Shown here one piece after another: positions 47,001 through 58,762 of a stretch of 64,000 bases of DNA. The translations under genes were made by a program, and so were the position numbers. A model generated the notes under the pieces. That model ran no database searches, was not told where the DNA came from, and saw nothing but the letters and a program-made list of their open reading frames with translations. The DNA is from Fratercula arctica (taxonomy: Eukaryota; Chordata; Aves; Charadriiformes; Alcidae): NCBI GenBank assembly GCA_947846985.1, contig CANTUZ010000014.1, positions 10,399,837 through 10,463,836 on the forward strand, in the 5' to 3' direction. Numbering within the stretch: the stretch's first letter is position 1; each line of letters starts with the position of its first letter.

Positions 47001-50000
47001 ACCCGTCCATCATCTTGCACGTGGTGGCTTTGGGACACTGGATGTCTCTGCACGAAGGTCTCCTCATGGAGGTCTTGGTTTGGATGCAACGTGGCCAACC
47101 ATCAACCATCTGACACGTGGTTCCTTTCTGGCAATGGACGTCATGGCAGGAGGGACGATTTTGGACACACTGGGGCCACCCATTGACCATGTTGCACGTG
47201 GTCCCCTTGGGACAGTGGACATCACTGCAGGAAGGTTGGCTGTGGACACACTGGGGCCACCCATCCGTCATCTTGCACGTGGTGGCTTTGGGACACTGGA
47301 TGTCTCTGCACGAAGGTCTCCTCATGGAGGTCTTGGTTTGGATGCAACGTGGCCAACCATCAACCATCTGACACGCAGTTCCTTTCTGGCAATGGACGTC
47401 ATGGCAGGAGGGACGATTTTGGACACACTGGGGCCACCCATTGACCATGTTGCACGTGGTCCCCTTGGGACAGTGGACATCACTGCAGGAAGGTTGGAGG
47501 TGGACACACTGGGGCCACCTGTCCGTCATCTTGCATGTGGTGGCTTTGGGACACTGGATGTCTCTGCACGAAGGTCTCCTCATGGAGGTCTTGGTTTGGA
47601 TGCAACGTGGCCAACCATCAAGCATCTGACACGCGGTTCCTTTCTGGCAATGGACGTCATGGCAGGAGGGACGATTTTGGACACACTGGGGCCACCCATT
47701 GACCATGTTGCACGTGGTCCCTTGGGGACAGTGAACATCGTGACAGGAGGGTTGGCTGTGGACACACTGGGGCCACCCATGTAGCATCTTGCACGTGGTG
47801 GCTTTGGGACACTGGATGTCTCTGCACGAAGGTCTCCTCATGGAGGTCTTGGTTTGGATGCAACGTGGCCAACCATCAACCATCTGACACGTGGTTCCCT
47901 TCTGGCAATGGACGTCATGGCAGGAGGGACGATTTTGGACACACTGGGGCCACCCATTGACCATGTTGCACGTGGTTCCGTGGGGACAGTGGACATCACT
48001 GCAGGAAGGTTGGAGGTGGACACACTGGGGCCACCTGTCTGTCATCTTGCACGTGGTGGCTTTGGGACACTGGATGTCTCTGCACGAAGGTCTCCTCATG
48101 GAGGTCTTGGTTTGGATGCAACGTGGCCAACCATCAACCATCTGACACGTGGTTCCCTTCTGGCAATGGACGTCATGGCAGGAGGGACGATTTTGGACAC
48201 ACTGGGGCCACCCATTGACCATGTTGCACGTGGTTCCGTGGGGACAGTGGACATCACTGCAGGAGGGTTGGAGGTGGACACACTGGGGCCACCTGTCTGT
48301 CATCTTGCACGTGGTGGCTTTGGGACACTGGATGTCTCTGCACAAAGGTCTCCTCATGGAGGTCTTGGTTTGGATGCAACGTGGCCAACCATCAACCATC
48401 TGACACGTGGTTCCCTTCTGGCAATGGACGTCATGGCAGGAGGGACGATTTTGGACACACTGGGGCCACCCATTGACCATGTTGCACGTAGTTCCGTGGG
48501 GACAGTGGACATCACTGCAGGAGGGTTGGCTGTGGACACACTGGGGCCACCCATGTAGCATCTTGCATGTGGTGGCTTTGGGACAGTGGACATCGTTGCA
48601 AGAAGGTCTCCTAATGGTGGTCTTGGCTTGGACACACCGTGGCCAACCATCAACCACGTGGCACGTGGTTCCCTTGCGGCATTGGATGTCCTGGCAGGAG
48701 GGCGGGTTGTGGACGCACTGAGGCCATCCATTGGTCACTTTGCACATGGTCCCCTTGGGACATTGGATGTCGCTACAAGAAGGTCTCCTGAGGGATGTCT
48801 TGGTTTGGACACAGCGGGGCCAACCATCAACCACCTGACACACGGTTCCCTTCTGGCAGTGGACATCATCGCAGGAAGGTCGAGTTTGGACACACTGGGG
48901 CCAACCACCTGTCATCTGACACGTGGTCCCTTGGGGACAGTGGACATCGTGACAGGAGGGTTGGCTGTGGACACACTGGGGCCACCCCTGTAGCATCTTG
49001 CAGGTGGTGCCTTCAGGGCATCTGATGTCCCCACAAGAAGGTTGCCTCAATATGGTCTTGGTTTGGAGGCACCGTGGCCAACCATCAACCACCTGACACG
49101 CGGTTCCCTTCTGACACTGGATGTCCTGACACGAGGGTGGATTTTGGACACAGTGGGGCCAGCTGTTTGTCATCTGGCAGGTGGTCCCTTTGGGACACTG
49201 GATGTCCCTGCAAGAAGGTCTCCTTGGGGACATCTTGATTTGGACACACCGTGGCCAACCATCAACTATCTGGCACGTGGTTTCCTTCTGGCATTGGATG
49301 TCATGGCAGGAGGGCGGGTTGTGGACACAGCGGGGCCAACCGTCTGTCATCTGGCACGAGGTCCCTTTAGGACACTGGATGTCACTACAGGAAGGTCTCC
49401 TTGGGGCCATCTTGATTTGGACACACCGTGGCCAACCATCAACCATCTGGCAGGTGGACCCCTTCTGGCACTGGATGTCCCTGCAGGAGGGCGGGTTGTG
49501 GACACACCGTGGTTGGCCGTCGATCAAGTGGCAGGTGGTTCCTTGGGGACAGTGGACATCATTGCAAGAAGGTCGCTTGAGGGACATCTTGGTTTGGACA
49601 CAGCGTGGCCAACCATCAACCATCTGGCAGGTGGTTCCTTTCTCACACTGGATGTCACCGCAGGATGGTCGGTTTTGGACACACCGTGGTTGACCATCCA
49701 GCATCTTGCACGTGGTCCCCTGGGGACAGTGGACATCTCTACAAGAAGGTCGTCTCGGGGACATCTTGATTTGGACGCATCGTGGCCAACCATCAACCAT
49801 CTGGCAGGTGGACCCCTTCTGGCACTGGATGTCCCTGCAGGAGGGCGAGTTGTGGACACAGCGGGGCCAACCATCTGTCATCTGGCACGAGGTCCCTTTA
49901 GGACACTGGATGTCACTACAGGAAGGTCTCCTTGGGGCCATCTTGATTTGGACACACCGTGGCCAACCATCAACCATCTGGCAGGTGGACCCCTTCTGGC

Positions 50001-53000
50001 ACTGGATGTCCCTGCAGGAGGGCGGGTTGTGGACACACCGTGGTTGGCCTTCAATCATGTGGCATGTGGTCACATGGGGACACTGAATGTCACTACAAGA
50101 AGGTCGTCTCGGGGCCATCTTGGTTTGGACACAGCGTGGCCAACCGTCAACCATCTGGCAGGTGGACCCCTTCTGGCACTGGATGTCACTGCAGGAGGGT
50201 TGGTTGTGGACACACCGTGGTTGGCCATCGATCAAGTTGCAGGTGGTTCCTTGGGGACAGTGGACATCATTGCAAGAAGGTCTCCTTGGGGCCATCTTGG
50301 TTTGGACACACCGTGGCCAACCATCAACCATCTGGCAGGTGGTTCCTTTCTCACACTGGGTGTCACTGCAAGATGGTCGGTTTTGGACACACCGTGGTTG
50401 ACCACCCAGCATCTTGCACGTGGTCCCCTGGGGACAGTGGACATCTCTACAAGAAGGTCGTCTCGGGGACGTCTTGATTTGGATGCACCGTGGCCAACCA
50501 TCAACCATCTGGCAGGTGGATCCCTTCTGGCATTGGATGTCCCTGCAGGAGGGCGGGTTGTGGACACACCGTGGTTGGCCATCGATCAATTGGCACGTGG
50601 TCCCTTGGGGACAGTGGACGTCATTGCAAGAAGGTCGTCTCAGGGCCGTCTTGGTTTGGACACAGCGTGGCCAACCATCAACCATCTGGCAGGTGGATCC
50701 CTTCTGGCACTGGATGTCCTGGCAGGAGGGTGGGTTGTGGACACACCGTGGTTGACCTTCAATCATGTGGCATGTGGTCATGTGGGGACACTGGATGTCA
50801 CTACAAGAAGGTCGTCTCAGGGCCATCTTGGTTTGGACACACCGTGGCCAACTGTCAACCATCTGGCAGGTGGACCCCTTCTGGCACTGGATGTCCTGGC
50901 AGGAGGGTTGGTTGTGGACACACCGTGGTTGGCCATCGATCAAGTGGCAGGTGGTTCCTTGGGGACAGTGGACGTCATTGCAAGAAGGTCGCTTGAGGGA
51001 CATCTTGATTTGGACACAGCGTGGCCAACCATCAACCACCTGGCAGGTGGATCCCTTCTGGCACTGGATGTCCCTGCAGGAGGGTTGGTTGTGGACACAC
51101 CGTGGTTGGCCGTCGATCAAGTGGCACGTGGTCCCCTGGGGACAGTGGACATCACTACAAGAAGGTCGTCTCGGGGACATCTTGATTTGGACGCACTGTG
51201 GCCAACCATCAACCATCTGGCAGGTGGATCCCTTCTGGCACTGGATGTCACTGCAGGAGGGCGGGTTGTGGACACACCGTGGTTGACCTTCAATCATGTG
51301 GCATGTGGTCACATGGGGACACTGGATGTCACTACAAGAAGGTCGTCTCGGGGCCATCTTGGTTTGGACACAGCGTGGCCAACTGTCAACCATCTGGCAG
51401 GTGGACCCCTTCTGGCACTGGATGTCACTGCAGGAGGGTGGGTTGTGGACACACCGTGGTTGGCCATCGATCAAGTTGCAGGTGGTTCCTTGGGGACAGT
51501 GGACATCATTGCAAGAAGGTCGTCTCGGGGCCATCTTGGTTTGGACACACCGTGGCCAACCATCAACCATCTGGCAGGTGGATCCCTTCTGGCACTGGAT
51601 GTCCTGGCAGGAGGGTGGGTTGTGGACACACCGTGGTTGGCCGTCGATCAAGTGGCACATGGTCCCCTGCGGACACTGGACATCACTACAAGGTCTCCTA
51701 GGGGAAGTCTTGGTTTGGACACACCGTGGCCAACCATCAACCATCTGGCAGGTGGTTCCTTTCTCACACTGGGTGTCACTGCAAGATGGTCGGTTTTGGA
51801 CACACCGTGGTTGACCATCCAGCATCTTGCACGTGGTCCCCTGGGGACAGTGGACATCACTACAAGAAGGTCGTCTCGGGGACGTCTTGATTTGGACGCA
51901 TCGTGGCCAACCATCAACCATCTGACAGGTGGATCCCTTCTGGCACTGGATGTCCCTGCAGGAGGGCGGGTTGTGGACACACCGTGGTTGACCATCCATC
52001 ATCTTGCAGGTGGTCCCTTGGGGACACCGGGCTTTGGCACAGGACGGTGGCCCACTGGCCGGTGGTTTCGGGGTGGAATGGGAGTAGGAAGATTTCCTGG
52101 TTGCCACCCAAGCGGGAGAAGCTGGCTGGTGGTGGGACGCCCGTCTCTGCACGCAACGGGGCCAACCGCGGGCCATGAGGCACACGGTCCCCTTTGGACA
52201 CCGGAAGTTGCTGCAGGAGGGTGGGTTGTGGACGCATTTGGGCCAATCGCTGATCATCTTGCACACGGTGCCTTGGGGACACTGGATGTCACCGCAGGAG
52301 GGCAGGGGGCCAACACATTTGGGCCACCCGGCGAGCATCTTGCACACCGTCCCCTTTTGGCAATGGATGTCCTCACACGTCGGGCTTTTGTGGCTGGGTG
52401 GCGAGTGGGAGGTCCTCATTGGCCCACACCAAGGCCACCCATCGACCATGTGACACACGGTTCCCTTCTGGCATTGGACGTCGTGGCAGGAGGGGGGGTT
52501 GTGGACGCAGCGCGGTTGGCCATCGATCATCTTGCAGGAGGTCCCTTTGGGACATTGGACATCCTGGCAAGGTCCTCTTGGGGACACGGTGGGTTGGAGA
52601 CACCGCGGCCAACCATCAACCACGTGACATGTGGTCCCCTTCTGGCATTGGATGTCGTGACAGGAGGGTTGGTTTTGGACGCAGTGGGGCCACCCATCCG
52701 CCATCTTGCACGTGGTCCCTTTGGGACAGCGGATGTCACCACAAGAAGCTCTTCTTGGGGACGTCTTGGTCGGGACGCAGCGGGGCCAACCATCTACCAC
52801 CTTGCAGGTGGCCTCGGTGGGACAAGGGTGGTGGCGGCACGAGGGCGGGACGTGGAGAGCTGGAGGTGGTGGCGCCTCCCTCTGGAAGAGCTGCTTGCGC
52901 ACGCATTTGGGCCACCCGGCCACCATCTTGCATTGGGTCCCCTGCAGGCAGCGAATGGCGTGGCAGGAGGGCGGGAGGTGGACACACTTTGGCCAACCAC

Positions 53001-55666
53001 CCACCATCTTGCACCTCATGCCCTGGCCGCAGTGGAACCGGTGACACGAGGGTGTGGGGACACATTTGGGTCTCCCGGCCACCAGCTGGCATCGCGTCCG
53101 TCCCTTGCAGGGGAAGCCACGACAGGAGGGCGTGGGGACGCACTTGGGCCACCCGTCCACCATCTTGCACTGGGTTCCGGCCCCACATTGGAAGTTCTTG
53201 CATGACGGCAGTGGGACGCACTTGGGCCACCCGTCCACCATCTTGCACTGGGTTCCTGCCCCACATCGGACGTTGTTGCATGATGGTGTCGGGACACATT
53301 TTGGCCACCCGTCCACCATCTTGCACTGGGTTCCAGCTTCACAGTGGAAGTTCTGACATGACGGCAGTGGGACGCACTTGGGCCACCCATCCACCATCTT
53401 GCACTGGGTTCCTGCCCCACATCGGACGTTGTTACAAGACGGCAGTGGGATACATTTTGGCCACCCGTCCACCATCTTGCACTGGGTTCCGGCCCCACAT
53501 CGGAAGTTCTTGCATGACGGCAGCGGGACGCATTTGGGCCACCCGTCCACCATCTTGCACTGGGTTCCAGCTTCACAGTGGAAGTTCTGACACGATGGCA
53601 GTGGGACACACTTGGGCCACCCATCCACCATCTTGCATTGGGTTCCGGCCCCACATCGGACGTTGTTGCACGATGGCAGTGGGACACATTTTGGCCACCC
53701 GTCCACCATCTTGCACTCGGTTCCTGTCTTGCAGTCAAAGTTCTCGCACGATGGCAGTGGGACACACTTGGGCCACCCGTCCACCATCTTGCATTGGGTT
53801 CCAGCTTCACAGTGGAAGTTCTGACACGTAGGTAATGGGACGCATTTTGGCCACCCGTCCACCATCTTGCATTGGGTTCCAGCTTCACATCGGAAGTTCT
53901 TGCACGATGGCAGTGGGACACACTTGGGCCTCCTGTCTACCATCTTGCACTCGGTTCCTGCCCCACATTGGAAGTTCTTGCATGAAGGCAGTGGGACACA
54001 TTTTGGCCACCCGTCCACCATCTTGCATTGGGTTCCAGCTTCACATCGGAAGTTCTTGCACGATGGCAGTGGGACACACTTGGGCCTCCTGTCTACCATC
54101 TTGCACTCGGTTCCTGCCCCACATTGGAAGTTCTTGCATGAAGGCAGTGGGACACATTTTGGCCACCCGTCCACCATCTTGCATTGGGTTCCAGCTTCAC
54201 AGTGGAAGTTCTGACACGAAGGCAACGGGACGCATTTTGGCCACCCGTCCACCATCTTGCATTGGGTTCCCGTCTTGCAGTCAAAGTTCTTGCACGATGG
54301 CAACGGGACACACTTGGGCCACCCGTCCACCATCTTGCACTGGGTTCCAGCTTCACAGTGGAAGTTCTGACACGATGGCAGTGGGACGCACTTGGGCCAC
54401 CCATCCACCACCTGGCACCGCGTCCCCTCCTTGCACTGGTGGTTCTTGCAGGAGGGCAAGGGGACGCACTGGGGCCCGGTGTCCACCATTTTGCAAGTGC
54501 TCCCTGGTCCGCATCGCACCCCGAGGCAGAGCTTGGGGCCACCCTGGGCCGGTGGGTCGGCACCTGGGGGATAAAACCCGGAGCTCAGTGAGCCCGACCC
54601 CGTATCAGACAGCGGAGAATCCACTGCTGGGTGCGGCAGCTTCTTTTCTTGCCAAAATCAGGCAAAATTCCGCATTGTTTTGGCTCTTCTCCCACTCAGA
54701 CTCCCTCTTTCCTCCCTCGGGGTCACGCTTACAGGAGGATTTGGGGGGGGGTGGGGATTCTCCGGGGGCTTCTATAGGGGTTGAGCACTCGCTGTGGCTC
54801 GTTCTAAAGGGGATTTGGGTCTGGAAATGCCAGATTTGGGGTTGGAGAAGGAAAGGGAGAAGTGGAATGAAACAGCGCATGAATTCAGGGCTGGAAATGG
54901 CAAATTTGGTGTTGGAGATGGAAAAGGAGAGGTGGAATGAAAGGGTGGGTGGATTTGGGGCTGGAAACGCCAAATTTGGGGTTGGAGATGGAAAAGGAGA
55001 GGTGGAATGAAAGGGTGGGTGGATTTGGGGCTGGAAACGCCAAATTTGGGGCTGGAGATGAGGTGGGAGAAGGTGGAGAAGGCAGAGCTGGGTGGAGGGA
55101 GGGGCGGGGTGGAATTTGGGTGGAGAAAGGGGGATTCTGGGCAAATGGGACTCACCACACTGGAGCAGGAACCAAGCCCAGAGGAGCAACATCCCAGGAG
55201 GCCCCATCTGCCCCACACGTTGGAGAAGGGGCCGTGAGAAAGGGGGCGGGGGGACCCAGGTGTCCAGGACCCACCCCGCCCCATAGACTCCACAGCTGCA
55301 GAGGGGACCCAGGCGTCCAGGACCCACCCCGCCCCATAGACCCCACAGCTGGAGAGGGGACCCAGGTGTGCAGGACCCACCCCGCCCCATAGACCCCACA
55401 GCTGGAGAGGGGACCCACGTGTCCAGGACCCACCCCGCCCCATAGACCCCACAGCTGGAGAGGGGACCCAGGTGTCCGGGACCCACCCCGCCCCATAGAA
55501 CCCACAGCTGGAGAGGGGACCCAGGTGTCCAGGACCCACCCTGCCCCATAGAACCCATAACCCCCAGAACGGAACGGGGACCCAGGCATCCAGGACCTAC
55601 CCTGCCCCATAGACACCCCCTGCCCCCCAGAACTGAAAGGAGACCGAGGCATTCAGAACTCACCAT
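38044..55666 (-). CDS. Giant secreted protein: about 100 FOLN-like repeats plus three vWD regions
   Basis: Exons in frame throughout: 55664-55666 (ATG only), 55156-55207, 45559-54563 (9,005 bp), 45154-45379, 44081-44373, 42338-42830, 41203-41585, 39718-40243, 38999-39085, 38044-38174. About 3,732 aa (3,731 if the second ATG at 55207 is used). Order: signal peptide [16 protein letters not shown]; residues 25-2930 about 100 modules of pattern CX4CX5CX8C (for example [16 protein letters not shown]); vWD1 ([15 protein letters not shown]) with no C8/TIL; vWD2 ([14 protein letters not shown]) with C8; short TIL-like [14 protein letters not shown]; vWD3 ([19 protein letters not shown]) with C8; a short cysteine pair; and a 42-residue Cys-free tail. 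The GDPH cleavage motif seen in MUC2/FCGBP vWD domains is absent. Likely an extracellular gel or matrix protein, by family. It shares exon phases with the FCGBP-like gene upstream, so both probably derive from one duplication. Confidence 0.85.
38390..38670. repeat. 36-bp minisatellite, intron 8 of the giant gene
   Basis: Eight units of gggttcttccttccacgcg and tccgtcttcagg. The adjoining intron 7 (39090-39700) holds degenerate gacaccatgg/acatagggatg repeats. Confidence 0.85.
40310..41160. repeat. CCTTCTCCATCCATCCAA minisatellite, intron 6 of the giant gene
   Basis: About 50 units of 15-18 bases of form aaccttctccatccatcc over 850 bases. Confidence 0.9.
41640..42290. repeat. CTCTATGGGGCTGGTGTCCCCC minisatellite, intron 5 of the giant gene
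   Basis: About ten units of roughly 55-70 bases with gtgctctatggggctggtgt, a CCCCACCCCACACC spacer and ctgggtccctcctgg. Confidence 0.9.
42890..44030. repeat. GGTTTACTC and CCTTACCCCATC arrays, intron 4 of the giant gene
   Basis: Two arrays abut. 42890-43440 is tgttactcgtggtttactca type. 43440-44030 is cttaccccatccttactccc type with higher-order blocks of about 120-130 bases. Confidence 0.85.
44400..45060. repeat. ATCC microsatellite with CTTCTGGAAGGGTTCTTC units, intron 3 of the giant gene
   Basis: Runs of (catc)n and (ccct)n alternate with ccttctggaagggttcttca, repeated about ten times. Confidence 0.85.
45850..54560 (-). repeat. Coding array of about 100 FOLN-like modules
   Basis: Manual count of the single exon gives about 100 modules of 26-32 aa. 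Three blocks: N-terminal (about 52870-54550), about 21 modules of type [21 protein letters not shown]; central (about 46900-52840), about 67 modules of type [21 protein letters not shown]; C-terminal (about 45850-46790), about 12 more diverged modules ending PNKPSC. In the central block modules alternate with KTSxRRP and HNPP linkers, giving a two-module period of 59 aa (177 bp); at 46900-48600 a three-module period of 86 aa (258 bp) is near-identical between copies. The four-Cys pattern matches the N-terminal half of follistatin domains (FOLN). Confidence 0.9.
55235..55640. repeat. 54-bp minisatellite in the leader intron of the giant gene
   Basis: Units with ggacccaggtgtccagga, cccaccccgccccatag and accccacagctggagagg, about 54 bases each, seven copies. 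Confidence 0.9.
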
Positions 55667-55765
55667 GCCAGGGGCCACAGAGCTGTGGCTCCTCCAAGGG
55701 CTCCGGGTTTTTGTAGGGACCAATGGGGTGGCATCAACCAATGGCATGTTGGCTCCGCCCCCTTC
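55664..55765 (-). promoter_or_regulatory. Core promoter and leader exon of the giant gene
   Basis: On the minus strand in order: GC box (55762-55755), two inverted CCAAT boxes (55742-55738, 55724-55720), a TATA-like TACAAAAA (55715-55708), then a short exon ending ATG at 55664 and a consensus donor GTGAGTTC. It splices to an acceptor whose exon begins ATGGGG at 55207. The first ATG is in frame with the second. Confidence 0.6.
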
Positions 55766-55919
55766 CCAGCACCACCCCACCACTCCCCGTGGAGGGGGCG
55801 GGGCCTTGGGGCACCCTGGCCCCAGGGCAGAGATAAGATCTGGGGCTGGACGGATGTGGGTCCGGGCTGGCGCCAGTGGGGCGGCAGGGGGGATGGGGGG
55901 GTGGGTTCTCTGTGGTCTG

Positions 55920-56815
55920 TCCCTCTGTCCATCTGGCCTTCCATCCACCCAGATCTCCATCCAGCCATCTGTCCGTCCGTCCATCCATCTATCCATCCAT
56001 CCAGATCTCCATCCAACGACCCCTCCATCCGCCTATCCGTCCATCCCTCTCTCCATCCGTCCTTCTCTCCATCCACCCCCTTCCATCCGTCCGTCCGTCC
56101 ATCCATCCATCCATCCCTCCAACCATCCCTCCACCTGTGGATTCCAATGATTCATCCCTTTGTTGATCCCTCCATCTACCCATCCAACCCTCCGTCTCTC
56201 TCTCCATCCACCCATCCATCCACCCACTTATTCCTTCATCCATCCTTCCAACAATCCCTCCATCCACCTATTCCACCCAACCATCTGTCCCTCCATCCCT
56301 CTATCTGTTCCTCTTTCCATCCTTCCATCCTTCCTTCCATACATCATCCATCCAACCATCCATCATCCATCCTTCTATCCCTCCTTCCATCTTTTCATCT
56401 CCATCTGTCCTTCCATATCTCCATACAATGACCTTCCATCCATCTCCCTCCATCCATCCACCCGTCCATCTCCATCCAACCTTCTCCATCCATCTCCTTC
56501 CATCCATCCATCTCCATCCATCTCCATCCCTCCACCTCCATCCATCCATCTCCGTCCATCCATCTCCATCCATCCTTCTCCATCCATCTTCAGCCATCTC
56601 ATCCATCTTCAACCATCTCATCCATCCATCTCCCTCCACCCCTCCATCTCCATCCCTCCATCTCCACTCCTCCATCTCCGTCCATCCATCCAACCTTCTC
56701 CATCCATCTTCATCCACCTCCATCCATCTCCATCCATCTTCAACCATCTCCATCCATCCATCCATCCATCCATCCATCCATCTATCCATCTGTCCATCCA
56801 TCCATTCCTCCCCCC
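55920..56815. repeat. (ATCC)n-rich array
   Basis: About 900 bases of catccatccatct-type sequence between the two vWD genes. 56815-57390 holds unique-looking but unrecognised sequence with no exon I can support. Confidence 0.85.
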
Positions 56816-57389
56816 CCACCCCACCCTTTCCCCTCCCCCTCGAGGCCCCAGGCGTCCGGGCAGGGCCCTGTTTGGGGACACCTGGGTCCCTCTGCTCTCC
56901 TGCGCCGGATAATTGGGGCTGCGACAGGGCAGGAGCCTTTTGTTCTCCAGAACAATAGATGGTGGGGGGGAGAGGCACCCATGGACCCAGGCGTCCTGGG
57001 AGGCGGGGGGCAACGCCACGTGGAGCACCCAGGGACCCAGGTGTCCAGGTGGGACCCAGGTGGCTGAGGACCCTCCAACACACCCCCCCCCCGAGGGATC
57101 CAGTCTTCCGGGGACCCCCCTCCCCATCACCCCCCAGGGCCCCCCAAGGGACACAGGTGTCCGGCCGTGGGTCAGTCCCTCCCCCCCCCACCCCTCCCTC
57201 ACCCCCGTCGCCGTTAATTGCTGAGCAAATGAACAGGCGGCACCGGGGCATCACGGTCCGGAGAGCTGCTAAGGTGGTGGTGGGGGAACGCCTGGGTGCC
57301 CCCCCTCGGATGCTTGGGTCCCCCTCGGACGCCTGGGTCCCCCCTTCTGACACCCAGATGGGGGGTCTTGGGGGAGGAGGGGGTCCCTG

Positions 57390-58145
57390 AGGTAGTTTGG
57401 AGGGTCCCTGGGGTGGTTTGGGGGCTCCCGGGGGGGATCAGTGGGGGTCCCCTGTAGGGGTTTGGGGGTTTCAGGGGGGGCTGAAGAGGTCCCTGGGGGG
57501 TTGGAGGGTCCCCAGGGAGGTTTGGGGGGGTCCTTGGGGAGGTTCAAAGGGTCTCTGGGGTGGTTTGAGGGCTCCCAGGGAGGTTTGGGGGGGACTGGAG
57601 GGGTTTGGGGGCTCCAGGGGGACTGAGGGGGTACCTGGGGGGTTTGAAGGGTCCCCAGGGAGGTTTGGGGGGGGGTCGCTGGGGGGGGATTGAGGGGTCC
57701 CTGGAGGTGGTTTGGGGGGTGCCTGGGGTGATTCTGGCGTTCCCAGGGGAGATACGGGGGTTCCGCAGGGGAGGTTGGAGGGTCCCCAGGGGGGGTTGGG
57801 GGATCCCAGTGGAGGTATTGGGGGTCCCTATGGTGGTTTTGGGCGTCCCTCGAGTGGTTTGGGGGTGCCAGGGGGGATTTAGGGGTCCCAAGGGGGGGGT
57901 TGAATAGTCCCTGGAGCAGTTTGGGGGGGGTCCCTGGACCAGTTTTGAGGGGTCCTTTGGGGGTTTAGGGGTTCTCTGGGCTGGTTCTGGGATACATATT
58001 TTGGGGGGGTCCCTGGGGTGATTTGGGGGCTCCTTGGAGCAGTTTGGGGATCCACAGGGGGTTTAGGGGGACCCCAGGGTCGCCTGAGGGGTCCACAGTG
58101 GGCTGTGAGGGTCCCTGGGGCGGTTTTGGGGGACACCGGGGGGGT
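57390..58145. repeat. GGTTTGGGGGGTCCC minisatellite
   Basis: Units of roughly 30-50 bases with ggtttggggg and gggtccctgggg. It lies in the presumed 3' flank of the FCGBP-like gene. Confidence 0.8.
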
Positions 58146-58289
58146 TTTGGGGATTTCTTTGGGGGGCGGGGGGGGTGGGGCAGAGAAAATAATTTTGGAA
58201 CCGTTATTTTTTCCTGCGCTTTTATGTGGGAAGGAGCTGGGGAGACACTGTGAATCGGGGGAAGAAATGGGGATTTTGGGTCTGCCGTG

Positions 58290-58735
58290 AAGGAATCGTT
58301 ACCCCTGGGATGCCCCAATCCCTCTGGGATACTCCATCCCATATTTCCCCCCGATATCCCAGTTCCCCAGGGATGCTCCAGTTGGGATCCCCCCCCAAAA
58401 TACCCCAGACCCCCCAGGATGCTCCATCCCATGTCCCCCCTTAACACCCCAATGCCCCCGGGATGCTCCATCCTGTATCCCCATTGATATCCCAGTCCCC
58501 CAGGGATGTTCCATCCCGTATCCCCCTTGATATCCCTGTTCCCCAGGGATACTCCAGTTGGGATCCCCCCCAAAATACCCCGGAACCCCCGGGGCGCTCC
58601 ATCCCGTGTCCCTCCTTGACACCCCGCTCCCCCCGGGGTGCTCCATCCCGAGTCCCCCCCTTGACACCTCGATGCCCCCAGGATGCTCCATCCCGTACCT
58701 CCCCCCAGTCCCCCGCCGATGCTCCGATCAGGATC
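58290..58735. repeat. GGGATGCTCCATCCC minisatellite
   Basis: Ten or so units with cagggatgctccatcccgta and ccccttgatatcccagt, about 45-60 bases, just downstream of the FCGBP-like stop codon. Confidence 0.85.
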
Positions 58736-58762
58736 CCCCACATGAAGGTGGGGGGGTCACCC

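Noticed and set aside
46867..48558. Several plus-strand frames (HWGHPS- and DTLGPPI-type repeats)
   Set aside because: Shadows of the FOLN array in other frames, repeating at its 258-bp period.
49042..53205. 1,387-aa open frame on the plus strand, antisense to the giant exon
   Set aside because: It exists because the coding repeat has a period divisible by three and lacks stops in antisense. It reads as a monotonous repeat with no domain, no splice context and no promoter.
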